From Candidatus Thorarchaeota archaeon (GTDB taxonomy: Archaea > Asgardarchaeota > Thorarchaeia > Thorarchaeales > Thorarchaeaceae), in NCBI GenBank assembly GCA_003345595.1, contig PRDI01000096.1:1-45062 (forward strand): 45,062 nt of DNA, in the 5' to 3' direction. Both the position numbers and the translations under genes were made by a program. A model generated the notes under the pieces. It was not told the origin of the DNA, did not search any database, and saw only the letters and a program-made list of their open reading frames with translations. Of this stretch, positions 31,700-40,065 are shown piece after piece. Within the stretch, counting starts at the first letter, position 1; the number at the start of each line of letters is the position of its first letter.

Positions 31700-32539
31700 A
31701 TGACCATGCCGGGAACAAAAGTGTCTGCACGGAAACCCGTGACTCCTGATCGAAAACAGTATCACATAGAAGTCAAGGAAGGCGATGTCGCACAGACAGT
31801 GATACTCCCTGGTGATCCTCAACGGGTGGAGAGAATCAGTGCCCGTTGGGACTCCTTCCGGACTACGGGCATGCACAGGCAATTCGTTACTCATACTGGG
31901 GTGTACAAGGGTGTTCCAATCTCGGCCTGCTCCACAGGTATTGGCGGGCCGGGTACGGCAATCGTCATTGAAGAGCTCGCCAACGTGGGTGCGCGGGACT
32001 TCATTAGAGTGGGTTCGTGTGCCACACTGAAGAAGGAGATTCAGATTGGGGACCTAATCATATCTACCGGCGCAGTCAGACTGGACGGAACAAGCAAGCA
32101 GTACATACGCCAGGAGTACCCTGCAGCACCGTCATATGAGATTGTTCTGGCCTTGATAGAGGCCGCAGAAACATTGGGGGTAAAGTACCACCTTGGAGTT
32201 TCTGCATCGACGGACTCATTCTATCTGGGCCAGTCAAGGCCCGGTTTCGGTGGTTACGAGCAAGAGTGGAGTGCAGGCCTCATAAGAGAGCTGCAGAAGG
32301 CGAACGTGATGAACTTCGAGATGGAAGCCGCCACTCTGTTCACTTTGGCATCAATCTATGGCTTCAGAGCGGGAGCTGTGTGTGCCGTCTATGCAAACCG
32401 AGTAGCCGACGAGTTTGCGGTGAGAGGCGAAGATGCCGTCATTGACTGTGGCAATGAGGCCGCGAAAATCCTCGCTGAGATGGACACTCAGAAGACGAGA
32501 AAAGGCAAGAAAGCTTGGTCGAGAGCTGTCTTGAACTAG
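31700..32539 (+). CDS. udp: Uridine phosphorylase (nucleoside phosphorylase family 1)
   Basis: The enzyme splits uridine (or related nucleosides) with phosphate into base and ribose-1-phosphate. The 279 residues contain the PNP/UDP motifs VILPGDPQRVERI (phosphate site), GIGGPGTAIVIEEL, RVGSCATL, a Q-x-R/F substrate region near YLGQSRPGF, and NFEMEAATLFTLAS (ribose and base contacts), which is the Udp-type signature. ATG 31700 has an alternative two codons later. The promoter must lie in the 265-base gap shared with the divergent aldolase/phosphatase gene. It ends 14 bases before the convergent ABCE1 gene. Purine substrates cannot be excluded by sequence alone. Confidence 0.9.
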   Translation: MTMPGTKVSARKPVTPDRKQYHIEVKEGDVAQTVILPGDPQRVERISARWDSFRTTGMHRQFVTHTGVYKGVPISACSTGIGGPGTAIVIEELANVGARDFIRVGSCATLKKEIQIGDLIISTGAVRLDGTSKQYIRQEYPAAPSYEIVLALIEAAETLGVKYHLGVSASTDSFYLGQSRPGFGGYEQEWSAGLIRELQKANVMNFEMEAATLFTLASIYGFRAGAVCAVYANRVADEFAVRGEDAVIDCGNEAAKILAEMDTQKTRKGKKAWSRAVLN

Positions 32540-32553
32540 AAAGACGATGGTCG

Positions 32554-34371
32554 CTACATCTTGCCTATGTAGTAGTACTCGCCAATGGCCTTTTGCTGGG
32601 AGTCGAGTTGTGACCCATCCTTGTTAACACGAGGCCGTCCAGTCTGGGGATCGCGGCGGAATGTCACGCCCATCTGCTTCAGGAAGCTGTTCATACCGGC
32701 CCTCAGGGTCATCACCGATGAGGCATGACCAGACTTTCCGGGAATCCCGTCAAACACTACAAGATTGTCACTGAGATAGTCAGCCATGAGAAGAGAGTGT
32801 TCAACCACGAAGGATGTCCTCATACGGGTCTGAGTCATCCGACGGATCGCGCGTGAGCATGCCAATCGTTGCTCTACGTCCAAGAAAGCAGATGGTTCAT
32901 CAAGCAGATAGATGTCAGCGTCGCGAGCAAGACAGGCGGCAATCGCCGCTCGCTGAAGCTCACCACCACTTAACTCAGATACCGCGTGATCCAATAGAAA
33001 CTCAAGTTCCAGCTTCTTGATGACAGTTGTCTTGAATTCCGCACTCTCTATGAACTCGCCACCTGCTTCACGAAGAAAAACTCGAACAGGGCTGTTAACG
33101 TCGCCACTCAAGTACTGCGGCTTGTAGCTCACCCTGAGGTCTGTTCCAAGCAATGTCTTCTTGGGCGCTTGCCCTTCATCAGGCTCAAGTTGCCCAGCGA
33201 GCATTCGTACAAAGGTGGTCTTTCCGATACCATTCGGACCTAGAATGCCGATTACCTGGCCCTTCTTGACACCTCCTCCAGTGACGTGGAGCTCAAAGCC
33301 CTCAAACCTCTTGGTCATATTCCCATACTCGAGGAGCCTATCAGCACCAGCCCAGGTCACATCTTCAGTGGTCTGACCCTTGAACGATATTACTGTGTCA
33401 CGGAAGCGCATGTTCTCATCGGGAATGTAGCCGTCTAGGAATATGTTGATGCCTACTCTGGTGCCATGTGGATGGGAAACGATACCGTATACTCCCGGGG
33501 TGCCGTAGAACATGCAGACCAGATCGGAAGCATAGTCCAGTATTGATAGGTCGTGCTCCACGACGACCACTGTCTTTCCGCCATCTGACAGGTGCCTTAT
33601 TGCACGTGCCACACGGAGCCGTTCCCTCACGTCAAGATATGCAGTCGGTTCATCAAAGAAGTAGATGTCCCCTTCGCGCACAATGGCGGCTGTGATCGCA
33701 ACCCGTTGAAGCTCACCACCACTGAGGAACTTGATCGGTCGATCCCATATTCCGATAAGGCTCATGTCTTCCTTGAGTCCATTGAGCCTACCTGATGAGT
33801 CGGCACCCTCCAGAAGCTCGCTGACTGGACGCTCAGCCAGAGCTTTGACCTTTGGTAGGTCAGTTATGTTCTGCGGCTTGTGAACTGCTACAATGGAGCC
33901 GGCCCGCATCTTCTCAAAGAACGGTTGCAGCTCTGAACCTCGATACTGGAGGATAATATCATCCCATGATGGAGGTGATTGGACACGCCCCAAGTTAGGC
34001 TGTAGTTCACCCGCCAGTATCTTTACTGTTGTCGTCTTGCCCACACCGTTCGGCCCTATGAGACCAAGCACCTTGCCTTCCTTTGGTATTGGAAGCCGGA
34101 AGAGTTTGAATCCATTGACGCCATATCGATGACTTGTGTCAGTTTCGAGCTCTTCGGGCAGGTTTACGATGCTTATTACATGATAGGGACACTTCTTCAC
34201 GCAGATTGCCTCTCCGGAGCACAGGGACTCCGTAATCATGGGTGGCTTGTCCGGGCCGTCTGGAAACGTGACTGTGTCGTCGCCAGTCCTGACCCTTGGA
34301 CAGAACCTCTGGCACTCGTGAGTGCAGTCTTTGGGTCTGCATCGCTGCCGGTCTATTACGGCTACACGCAT
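32554..34371 (-). CDS. abcE1: ABCE1/Rli1 ribosome-recycling ATPase, with one unusual Fe-S ligand
   Basis: ABCE1 splits terminated ribosomes into subunits. The 605-residue protein has an N-terminal ferredoxin-like region, then two ABC domains: Walker A GPNGVGKTT at 107-115 and GPNGIGKTT in the second half, each with LSGGELQR. The first cysteine set is complete (C11, C16, C20, C24). In the second, the usual CxxCxxCxxxCP reads CSGEAICVKKCP: C51, C57 and C61 are present but the second cysteine is E54. The DNA is clear at this codon (GAG). The start is ATG 34371; CTAAATAT at 34421-34428 is a likely TATA box. A single-copy essential gene is expected. Confidence 0.96.
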   Translation of the reverse strand: MRVAVIDRQRCRPKDCTHECQRFCPRVRTGDDTVTFPDGPDKPPMITESLCSGEAICVKKCPYHVISIVNLPEELETDTSHRYGVNGFKLFRLPIPKEGKVLGLIGPNGVGKTTTVKILAGELQPNLGRVQSPPSWDDIILQYRGSELQPFFEKMRAGSIVAVHKPQNITDLPKVKALAERPVSELLEGADSSGRLNGLKEDMSLIGIWDRPIKFLSGGELQRVAITAAIVREGDIYFFDEPTAYLDVRERLRVARAIRHLSDGGKTVVVVEHDLSILDYASDLVCMFYGTPGVYGIVSHPHGTRVGINIFLDGYIPDENMRFRDTVISFKGQTTEDVTWAGADRLLEYGNMTKRFEGFELHVTGGGVKKGQVIGILGPNGIGKTTFVRMLAGQLEPDEGQAPKKTLLGTDLRVSYKPQYLSGDVNSPVRVFLREAGGEFIESAEFKTTVIKKLELEFLLDHAVSELSGGELQRAAIAACLARDADIYLLDEPSAFLDVEQRLACSRAIRRMTQTRMRTSFVVEHSLLMADYLSDNLVVFDGIPGKSGHASSVMTLRAGMNSFLKQMGVTFRRDPQTGRPRVNKDGSQLDSQQKAIGEYYYIGKM

Positions 34372-34420
34372 CTCGGCTTCTCAACACCTAATTGAAACTG
34401 ACATTGAAACTCAAAACACG

Positions 34421-34428
34421 ATATTTAG
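34421..34428 (-). promoter_or_regulatory. Putative TATA box of ABCE1
   Basis: CTAAATAT on the minus strand is centred about 53 bases before the ATG, giving a predicted leader of about 27 bases. Confidence 0.5.
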
Positions 34429-34501
34429 CACTTTGGCTGTGTTAGTGCAAGTTTGGAAAGCCTTTTGTGTCTTAGCGCGGAGCCCATCTTGGCACAGACA
34501 G

Positions 34502-34747
34502 ATGAAGACAATTGACAAGTTCCTTGACCTTCTCAATGGGGCGCGAAGATTGCGCATTGACGTGGTGGCACAACCAAGCGACCTCATGACCCAAATGAAC
34601 CTCATACGAGCTAGGTTGTTTCTTAGGATTACAGGCAAGTCCTTGGGTTCCGTTCAGCCCGTTAGCACATCGGATGCAGACAACATCACTGAGGGCCTAG
34701 GAAAGGATCTGTCACCCTCAAGACGTCTTGCAAGAAGACAACTCTGA
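34502..34747 (+). CDS. Possible small protein (81 aa), weakly supported
   Basis: No family is recognised. The ORF from ATG 34502 gives 81 residues with a helical-looking middle (FLDLLNGARRLRIDVV, LMTQMNLIRARLFLRI) and a Ser/Arg-rich end. No ribosome binding site precedes it. It is the only ORF of reasonable composition in the 500-base gap between ABCE1 and the CxxCxxCC-like gene. It may equally be chance. Confidence 0.3.
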   Translation: MKTIDKFLDLLNGARRLRIDVVAQPSDLMTQMNLIRARLFLRITGKSLGSVQPVSTSDADNITEGLGKDLSPSRRLARRQL

Positions 34748-34871
34748 AATCCTGCGGCCAAGTCCCCAGACTTCGACAGAGCCATCCGATGTAGGTTTCG
34801 CATGGTTTGTCGTACGAGCTAGTGGCTGGGGCTCTCGTTTCTACAAGGAAGTCTAGTTAGGTGGTATCCGC

Positions 34872-35276
34872 TTGACACCATTTGTGTGCAACCATGAAGG
34901 CGCGTGTGACGGGGTCAAGACGTGTTGTATGGAAACCGAGATGACATTGACCAAGTCTGACATAGAACGTCTGGAAACTGTGGATCACCCAAAGGAGAGA
35001 TTCCTCATTAGAACGACGGACGGCTTCTACCAGCTAAGGAATGTCGATGGCCACTGCTACTTCTATGACCCGGAAAAGAGGATATGCATAGTCTACACGT
35101 CGCGGCCCGATGGATGCAGATTCTATCCCATCATATACGACGCCCGCCGGCATAGATGCATTGTCGACAAGGATTGTCCGTCTAGAGCAACTGTCAGTCA
35201 GCAGGAGATACGCAAAGCCTGTCGTGACATACGCGTCTTGGTGGAGCGACTCATCGAGGAGGCGCACGAACGTTAG
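34872..35276 (+). CDS. YkgJ-like (CxxCxxCC family) metal-binding protein
   Basis: The 134-residue protein resembles the UPF0153/YkgJ zinc- or iron-chelating family: cysteines near the N-terminus (C6, C12, C18, C19), then HCYFYDPEKRICIVYTSRPDGCRFYP, which matches the family's C-x-F(L)-x(n)-C-x-IY-x-x-RP-x-x-CR-x-FP core, and a final CPSR. The start is TTG 34872 with AGGTGGT 7 bases upstream; no ATG precedes the first cysteine. It overlaps or abuts the PHP phosphoesterase gene, suggesting a joint transcript. The biochemical role of the family is not settled. Confidence 0.82.
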   Translation: MTPFVCNHEGACDGVKTCCMETEMTLTKSDIERLETVDHPKERFLIRTTDGFYQLRNVDGHCYFYDPEKRICIVYTSRPDGCRFYPIIYDARRHRCIVDKDCPSRATVSQQEIRKACRDIRVLVERLIEEAHER

Positions 35277-36147
35277 GACTCTTGCCGACCTTCATCTGCA
35301 CTCCAAGGTGTCGGACGGAATCCAAGCACCAGGCCGCCTTGTTGCGATGGCCGCATCTATGGACCTTGGAGGCATCGCTCTTACCGACCATGACACCTTA
35401 GACGGTCTTCCAGAATTCATGACAGCTGATGGACCCGCGTGGCTAGTTCGAGTGCCCGGCGTTGAGATAAGTACCTACTACAGGGGAAGAGAAACCCACA
35501 TTCTTGGCTATTTCGTGCCAGAGCATGCCAAGAATCTCAAGAAACAACTGTTGTATCTCGAAGAGTCAAGAAAGAAACGATTCCCAAAGATGCTGCGGAA
35601 GCTGAATGACCTCGGTATCACAATAGCTCAAGATGATATCGAGCCAGTCTTGCGTGGAGTCAAGGCACCCGGACGCCCTCATCTTGCACGAGTTCTTGTA
35701 ATGAAGGGAATAGTGAAAGACTATGCCGAGGCGTTCGACACCTATCTTGGAGAGGGAAAACCTGCATACGTGCAGAGGGACATGATGGACACCAAAGAAG
35801 CAATTGCGCTTCTTCGTCACGAGAGCGCAGTGCCGGTCCTAGCTCATCCTCTTACGATGGGCATAGACAACTTAAGAGGAGTGCTTACAGACCTGCGCGA
35901 AGCCGGGCTTCAGGGTGTTGAGGTGAAGTATATTTACGACCACGTCCACATCTCCTCAAATGGGGAACAAGTTCAGGAGGCAGCTCGTGGACTCCAACTC
36001 ATTGAAACTGGTGGCAGTGACCATCACGGCGATGACTCACGATGCATCCTTGGAGAGGTCACGGTTCCTCTAGAAATCGTCGATGCTCTGAAACAGGCAT
36101 CTGAAGACCTTGGTGGAGAGCCAGCTCACGCTTGGGCCCGTGCGTGA
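35224..36147 (+). CDS. PHP-domain phosphoesterase (nucleotidase/RNase AM-like), start uncertain
   Basis: This cytosolic protein of about 290-307 residues has a complete PHP domain: DLHLHSKVSDG, LTDHDTLDG, GVEIST, THILGYF, HLARVLV, LAHPL and GGSDHHG, which supply the metal-binding His and Asp residues. Relatives such as YciV/TrpH hydrolyse 3',5'-bisphosphonucleotides or 5' ends of RNA. The start is a problem: the domain begins at about 35281, but the nearest standard in-frame start is GTG 35224, inside the previous gene, while a GAGGAGG ribosome binding site at 35256 points to a start near 35268-35275 where no ATG, GTG or TTG is in frame. It is cotranscribed with the CxxCxxCC-like gene. Confidence 0.85.
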   Translation: MTYASWWSDSSRRRTNVRTLADLHLHSKVSDGIQAPGRLVAMAASMDLGGIALTDHDTLDGLPEFMTADGPAWLVRVPGVEISTYYRGRETHILGYFVPEHAKNLKKQLLYLEESRKKRFPKMLRKLNDLGITIAQDDIEPVLRGVKAPGRPHLARVLVMKGIVKDYAEAFDTYLGEGKPAYVQRDMMDTKEAIALLRHESAVPVLAHPLTMGIDNLRGVLTDLREAGLQGVEVKYIYDHVHISSNGEQVQEAARGLQLIETGGSDHHGDDSRCILGEVTVPLEIVDALKQASEDLGGEPAHAWARA

Positions 36148-36182
36148 GATGAGCGCGTTCCCAAACACCCGACTGGTCTGAC

Positions 36183-37157
36183 ATGCAAGGTGCATCTGCC
36201 GCTTACGCGGAAGTGATATCAGAAGGCAACTCCTTCTCAGACCGTAGTGATCTCATCTTGAGAGTGATTGACGCGCATGTACACACGTGGACCCATGATA
36301 TGCTCAGTGAGAAGGATATTGAGGCCCGTCGCATTGCGGCTTCAAAGGCAGGGATTCCGCCTCAGCTGGATGCGCCCATCAGCAAGCTGAAGGAAGCCAT
36401 GAAGTCTGCAGGTATTGAGAGAGCGGTTATACTTCCTATTGACAGCGGGCTCAATCAGAAGATGCCTCTGTCACTCAGAGAGAAGACAAACTGGCACGCA
36501 GACGAGATTCGCGGTGACAAATCATTGATCACATTTGTTGGACTTGATCCGAGAAGAGGCGAGGAAGGGCTGGCAGAGCTTGAGAGGGCTGTCAAAGACA
36601 AGGGATGTCGGGGCTTGAAGATGTACCCGCCGAACGGTTTCTACCCTGACGAGAAACGCTTCTATCCGTACTACAAGTTGTGCACGGATCTCAATATTCC
36701 TGTAGTGATACATCAGGGCTTCACGTCTAGGTTCAAGCATGTCAAGTACGCTAGGCCCGTCTACGTCGACAAGGTAGCTGCGGACTTCCCGGACTTGAAG
36801 ATAGTGCTTGCTCATGTGGGCATTCCTTGGGTAGATGAGGCATTGATGGTTTCATCCAAGAACCCAAACGTATCAGTAGACGTTTCAGGATGGCAGGCTG
36901 CGGCGTCTACTGTGCCCATGAAGGTGTACCAGATGGTCGCAGATGCAAAGTTCGTTCGCGTATTCCCAAACAGAATGCTATGGGCGAGTGACTTCCCATT
37001 GTTCGAGTATGCGATGCCTATTGGAGAGTGGGTGAGGTTCTTCTCAAAGATGAGATTGCCGAGCACACTCATTGACCTTGGCTACTCTCAGATCACAGAT
37101 AGCGAGCTTGATCTTTGCATGTGGAAAAACGCATCACACATTTTCTTCGGTGAATGA
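36183..37157 (+). CDS. Amidohydrolase-2 family metal-dependent hydrolase/decarboxylase
   Basis: The 324-residue protein has the TIM-barrel amidohydrolase pattern: IDAHVHTW (HxH, about 30-35), GLKMYPPNGFYPD, VVIHQG (ligand His), LAHVGIPW, and MLWASDFP (ligand Asp). This family includes ACMSD-like decarboxylases and lactonases; the substrate cannot be told. The first 25 residues before the conserved strand are unlike the family, so a later start is possible, but ATG 36183 is the first. Its stop overlaps the next gene in an ATGATGATGA string, so translation is coupled to the Mut7-C nuclease. No signal peptide is present. Confidence 0.87.
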   Translation: MQGASAAYAEVISEGNSFSDRSDLILRVIDAHVHTWTHDMLSEKDIEARRIAASKAGIPPQLDAPISKLKEAMKSAGIERAVILPIDSGLNQKMPLSLREKTNWHADEIRGDKSLITFVGLDPRRGEEGLAELERAVKDKGCRGLKMYPPNGFYPDEKRFYPYYKLCTDLNIPVVIHQGFTSRFKHVKYARPVYVDKVAADFPDLKIVLAHVGIPWVDEALMVSSKNPNVSVDVSGWQAAASTVPMKVYQMVADAKFVRVFPNRMLWASDFPLFEYAMPIGEWVRFFSKMRLPSTLIDLGYSQITDSELDLCMWKNASHIFFGE

Positions 37158-37699
37158 TGATGACGACCTTTGTCGTTGACACGATGCTCGGTAAGATATG
37201 CCGATGGCTTAGACTTCTAGGCTATGACACAGCATACTCGACGAAGAATGATGACAACCTGCTTCTACAGATAGCTGAAACAGAAGGCAGGGTCCTCCTG
37301 ACGTCGGACGCTGAGCTCCACAGGAGGGCTGAGGGCAAAGGCATACCTTCCGTACTACTGAGGGGAGAAGTCGACGAAGAGATAGCAGCCTTGTTCAACA
37401 GGTTTTCCATAGACCCCAGAATAGACCCTGCAAGATCGCGCTGTTCGAAATGCAACGGGCACCTCACGGAGATAAGTGAGGCGGAGAAAGAACAGATTAG
37501 GGGGCGAGTCTTCGAACAGACATACAACCACTATGATAGGTTCTGGTTGTGTACAGACTGCAGCAGCGTGTTCTTCCAAGGTGGACACTGGAAGAACATC
37601 AACCGTTACATGGAACACATACGCTCATTGATGGAACCCACTCAGACCCCTGTAGGACCTACTCATGACCACCGGGAGACTCGCCCTCGATCACCTTGA
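37154..37699 (+). CDS. Mut7-C RNase-domain protein with zinc ribbon
   Basis: The 181-residue protein has a PIN-like Mut7-C domain (VVDTMLGKICRWLRLLGYDT at the start; D9, the ND-D region at 32-34, and TSD at 50-52 as acidic active-site residues), followed by a zinc ribbon, C97-xx-C100 and C133-xx-C136. The domain is named for the C-terminus of the metazoan exonuclease Mut-7 and is predicted to be an RNase. Three ATGs in a row start at 37154, overlapping the amidohydrolase stop; the first or the third could be used. Its last 41 bases overlap the convergent OsmC gene. The C-terminal 25 residues are Pro- and Arg-rich and probably disordered. Confidence 0.9.
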   Translation: MMMTTFVVDTMLGKICRWLRLLGYDTAYSTKNDDNLLLQIAETEGRVLLTSDAELHRRAEGKGIPSVLLRGEVDEEIAALFNRFSIDPRIDPARSRCSKCNGHLTEISEAEKEQIRGRVFEQTYNHYDRFWLCTDCSSVFFQGGHWKNINRYMEHIRSLMEPTQTPVGPTHDHRETRPRSP

Positions 37700-38132
37700 T
37701 GTCATATTCGACAGGTATGCATTCCTTCAAGGAGCGACTAAGATGGCAGTATTCCTTCATGAGAGAAACGCAGCGCTCGGCAGCATCAAAATCACCTTCG
37801 CCTACGGTGACCTGACCCGAAACCTTGATGCCCGTGATGCTATAGCCCTGACCATCAAACCGGGAAGTCGCCGTTCCCTGAAGCCGTAAAGAAAGCAATA
37901 CGAGCTCGTATCGTCGCTGGAAGTCTAGGAACGTGTTGTTTAGGCAGCCCAAAACTGCAGATACGAAGAGCTCATCGGGGCATATGCCATTACCCCGACC
38001 ACCGTAACTCTGCGGAGTGTCAAATGCCACCTTTGTAGCCTCTCCAACTAACACTGTGCCGCCAGTTTCACCGTCCCAGACTGTTTCTGCATTATACTCC
38101 GCAACTTCTGGATAGCGTGACTTAATTCTCAT
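37659..38132 (-). CDS. OsmC-family peroxiredoxin-like protein
   Basis: OsmC/Ohr proteins reduce organic hydroperoxides with two cysteines. The 157 residues keep both: C63 in the central helix (GCLNNTF) and C129 (YCHLSRSL), with C51 and C138 in addition. The PDELFVSAVLGC helix is typical. The second-cysteine motif, normally HxxCPVS, has a His after instead of a Pro, so thiol reactivity may differ. The start is ATG 38132. The 3' end overlaps the Mut7-C gene by 41 bases in opposite direction. The YhfA-like branch of the family, of unclear role, is an alternative. Confidence 0.88.
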   Translation of the reverse strand: MRIKSRYPEVAEYNAETVWDGETGGTVLVGEATKVAFDTPQSYGGRGNGICPDELFVSAVLGCLNNTFLDFQRRYELVLLSLRLQGTATSRFDGQGYSITGIKVSGQVTVGEGDFDAAERCVSLMKEYCHLSRSLKECIPVEYDIKVIEGESPGGHE

Positions 38133-38292
38133 GCTGAGCCCTGATGTGTCTGGACTCTGAAGTGGTTCATTAAGTGTTCCGTTGTGGCTCGATGGAATCT
38201 AGGCCAGAAAGGGGGACTCTGAGTCAGTCGCATCACACCCCAGCTGCACCAGACTCAAATGTGATGGCTGCTATCGGAGCATAACAGAAACA

Positions 38293-38311
38293 TGCATGAT
38301 GTGCTCATGCA
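38293..38311. promoter_or_regulatory. Inverted repeat TGCATGA-N5-TCATGCA upstream of the Toprim gene
   Basis: The perfect 7-bp arms with a 5-base spacer lie 52 bases before the TTG start at 38363, within the 230-base gap after the OsmC gene. Position and symmetry fit an operator for either divergent gene; no regulator is known. Confidence 0.35.
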
Positions 38312-38362
38312 GAACAAGAACGAAACACAATCTGGTGGCATCACCTATCGAGGAGAGTCCAG

Positions 38363-38881
38363 TTGGTGACTTCTGAAAGGGACGTTATCGAGAAAAGAAG
38401 GAATATACAGGCCCTCAAGAACGAGAAATTACGAGCCCAAAGGAAAGTTACTCAGCAGATGAGAATGGGACTTGCTGATGACGAGAAGGAATTGGTTGCC
38501 GTCATAGGACAGCTTGGAAATCACTATGACGGCCTAATAGTTGTTGTCGAAGGAAGAAGTGACGAGAAGGTTCTGCGAGCACTCGGACTCAACATGCCCA
38601 TAGTGAAGACACAATCGAGGCTCGGCAGACCAGAACTGATCGACAAGATTGCAGATCTTGCGGGCAATAAGGGGCAGGTCTTGGTATTGACCGATTTCGA
38701 TCCAGAGGGGAGAGAACTGTCAAGGTATCTGCAGAGAGAACTTGAAGCCCACAGAATCAAGGTGCTGCGCGAACTGCGACGCAGGATCAGCCATCTGATG
38801 GGGGGCCGGCGATGCGTCGAGGACCTTACGGTCCTATTCAAGAAAGAAGATGTGCATGGGATGGCAGGTTTGGACACTTGA
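38363..38881 (+). CDS. Small Toprim-domain protein (UPF0292 type)
   Basis: The 172-residue protein has a basic, helical N-terminus (about 1-50) and a compact Toprim domain: VVVEGRSDE with E63, and VLTDFDPEGRE with D111 and D113. These are the acidic residues that bind metal in topoisomerases, primases and RNase M5. Toprim proteins of this size in archaea are called UPF0292; the nearest known function, RNase M5 maturation of 5S rRNA, is bacterial. The start is TTG 38363 (GTG 38366 adjacent), with GAGGAGAG 7-8 bases upstream. The convergent ABC ATPase gene ends 77 bases away. Confidence 0.86.
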   Translation: MVTSERDVIEKRRNIQALKNEKLRAQRKVTQQMRMGLADDEKELVAVIGQLGNHYDGLIVVVEGRSDEKVLRALGLNMPIVKTQSRLGRPELIDKIADLAGNKGQVLVLTDFDPEGRELSRYLQRELEAHRIKVLRELRRRISHLMGGRRCVEDLTVLFKKEDVHGMAGLDT

Positions 38882-38958
38882 GGCCAGACTGTTGCCAGAA
38901 ACGTCTTCCCAGAGAGTCGATAGGGCATCTACTCTTGACATCAGTTCAGTTCGTTCTA

Positions 38959-39990
38959 TTAGACCGTGCTGCCGCAGTTCGGGCAGATGAACTTGCCAGC
39001 CGGGATCTCGTGACCGCAGACTCTGCAAGTGCGCGCCTTCTGCAGTCTGATGCTGTCAACAACGCGACCCTTCTGGGGTACAAGTATGAATCGGCCTTCC
39101 TCATAGCTGATTCTGAACTCGGAGGGGTTTCCCGCTAGCTGAAGGAGATCAAATGGCATCGGCAGTCGCAGGTTGTTGTCTAGTCGCACAATCCTGGTAT
39201 TATCAAGCATATCGAGGTCAATGCCTTCACGGTGGAACCCAGAGATGATACCATCGCGGATTTCGACGGTGATGTCTGCCTTGGACGCCACCTGCTGGCT
39301 ATGAGTCACTATGAAGAATGATGTACCGAGCGTTTCATTCAGCTCCTGAAAGAGATCCAGGATACGCTCGGCCGTTTCGGGGTCTAGATCGCCTGTGGGC
39401 TCATCACACAGCACCAAGCCCTTGCCCTGCGTGTCGATAAGGTTCACGAGAGCACTTGCAATGGCTACCCTTGCGCGCTCTCCTCCACTAAGCGTTGTCG
39501 CCTTGCTGCGCTTGCGCTCCTCGAGACCCACCAGCTTCATCAGCCTGTCGACCCGTTCCTGACGCACTTGCCGGGGCACTCCGGATATGCGAGCAGCAAG
39601 CTCAACATTCTGCTCTGCGTTCAAGTGAGGGAGCAGATTGTTGATCTGGAAAACGAAACCGATGAAGCTGCGTCTGGCCTCGGTCAGGACCCTTTCGCTA
39701 AGCTTCGTGATGTCAGACCGAAGATTCGCCCAGTAGACCTTGCCTACTGTTGCCTTCGTGATACCGCCTATGACATTCGTGAGAGTTGTCTTGCCTGAAC
39801 CGCTAGGACCAACAACACACATTATCTTGCCTTCCAGAATCTGAAGTGAAACGCCGCTGAGAGCTACGACCTCAAGCTCATTGGTCTTGTAAATCTTGTA
39901 GCAGTTCTCAACACTGACCACTACGTCCTCTGGGTATTGGCTGAAGAGGTCGAGTTGCTCGGCGCTCGTCATAGTCGTCATGGCAGGCAC
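38959..39990 (-). CDS. MacB/LolD-type ABC ATPase with C-terminal zinc ribbon
   Basis: This cytoplasmic ATPase pairs with FtsX-type permeases. The 343 residues have Walker A GPSGSGKTT near 70, Q-loop in FVFQINNLLPHL, the signature TTLSGGERARVAIA, Walker B LVLCDEPTGDLDP and the switch His in VTHSQQ. After about 265 comes an extra region not in LolD/MacB, ending in a zinc ribbon CRVCG...CPNCG. The start GTG 39990 has GAGGGG just upstream; ATG 39981 and 39972 are in frame. It lies 75 bases after the permease gene and is the last of a three-gene unit. The zinc ribbon may bind a partner or regulate ATPase activity; this is inference. Confidence 0.93.
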   Translation of the reverse strand: MPAMTTMTSAEQLDLFSQYPEDVVVSVENCYKIYKTNELEVVALSGVSLQILEGKIMCVVGPSGSGKTTLTNVIGGITKATVGKVYWANLRSDITKLSERVLTEARRSFIGFVFQINNLLPHLNAEQNVELAARISGVPRQVRQERVDRLMKLVGLEERKRSKATTLSGGERARVAIASALVNLIDTQGKGLVLCDEPTGDLDPETAERILDLFQELNETLGTSFFIVTHSQQVASKADITVEIRDGIISGFHREGIDLDMLDNTRIVRLDNNLRLPMPFDLLQLAGNPSEFRISYEEGRFILVPQKGRVVDSIRLQKARTCRVCGHEIPAGKFICPNCGSTV

Positions 39991-40065
39991 GCTACCCCTC
40001 GCCCCTCTGGTGGCTCTGATAAGTCTATTGAGCTATGCATGAAATGTAGTCTCCGTTTTCATACC

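Larger units (their letters stand above)
34372..34871. other. 500-base intergenic region, mostly without recognised content
   Basis: This gap holds the ABCE1 promoter on the left, two copies of ATTGAAACT with a 12-base period (34391 and 34403) in the probable ABCE1 leader, and one weak 81-codon ORF. No tRNA cloverleaf or clear terminator was found in the rest. The right end carries the ribosome binding site AGGTGGT for the next gene. Confidence 0.5.
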
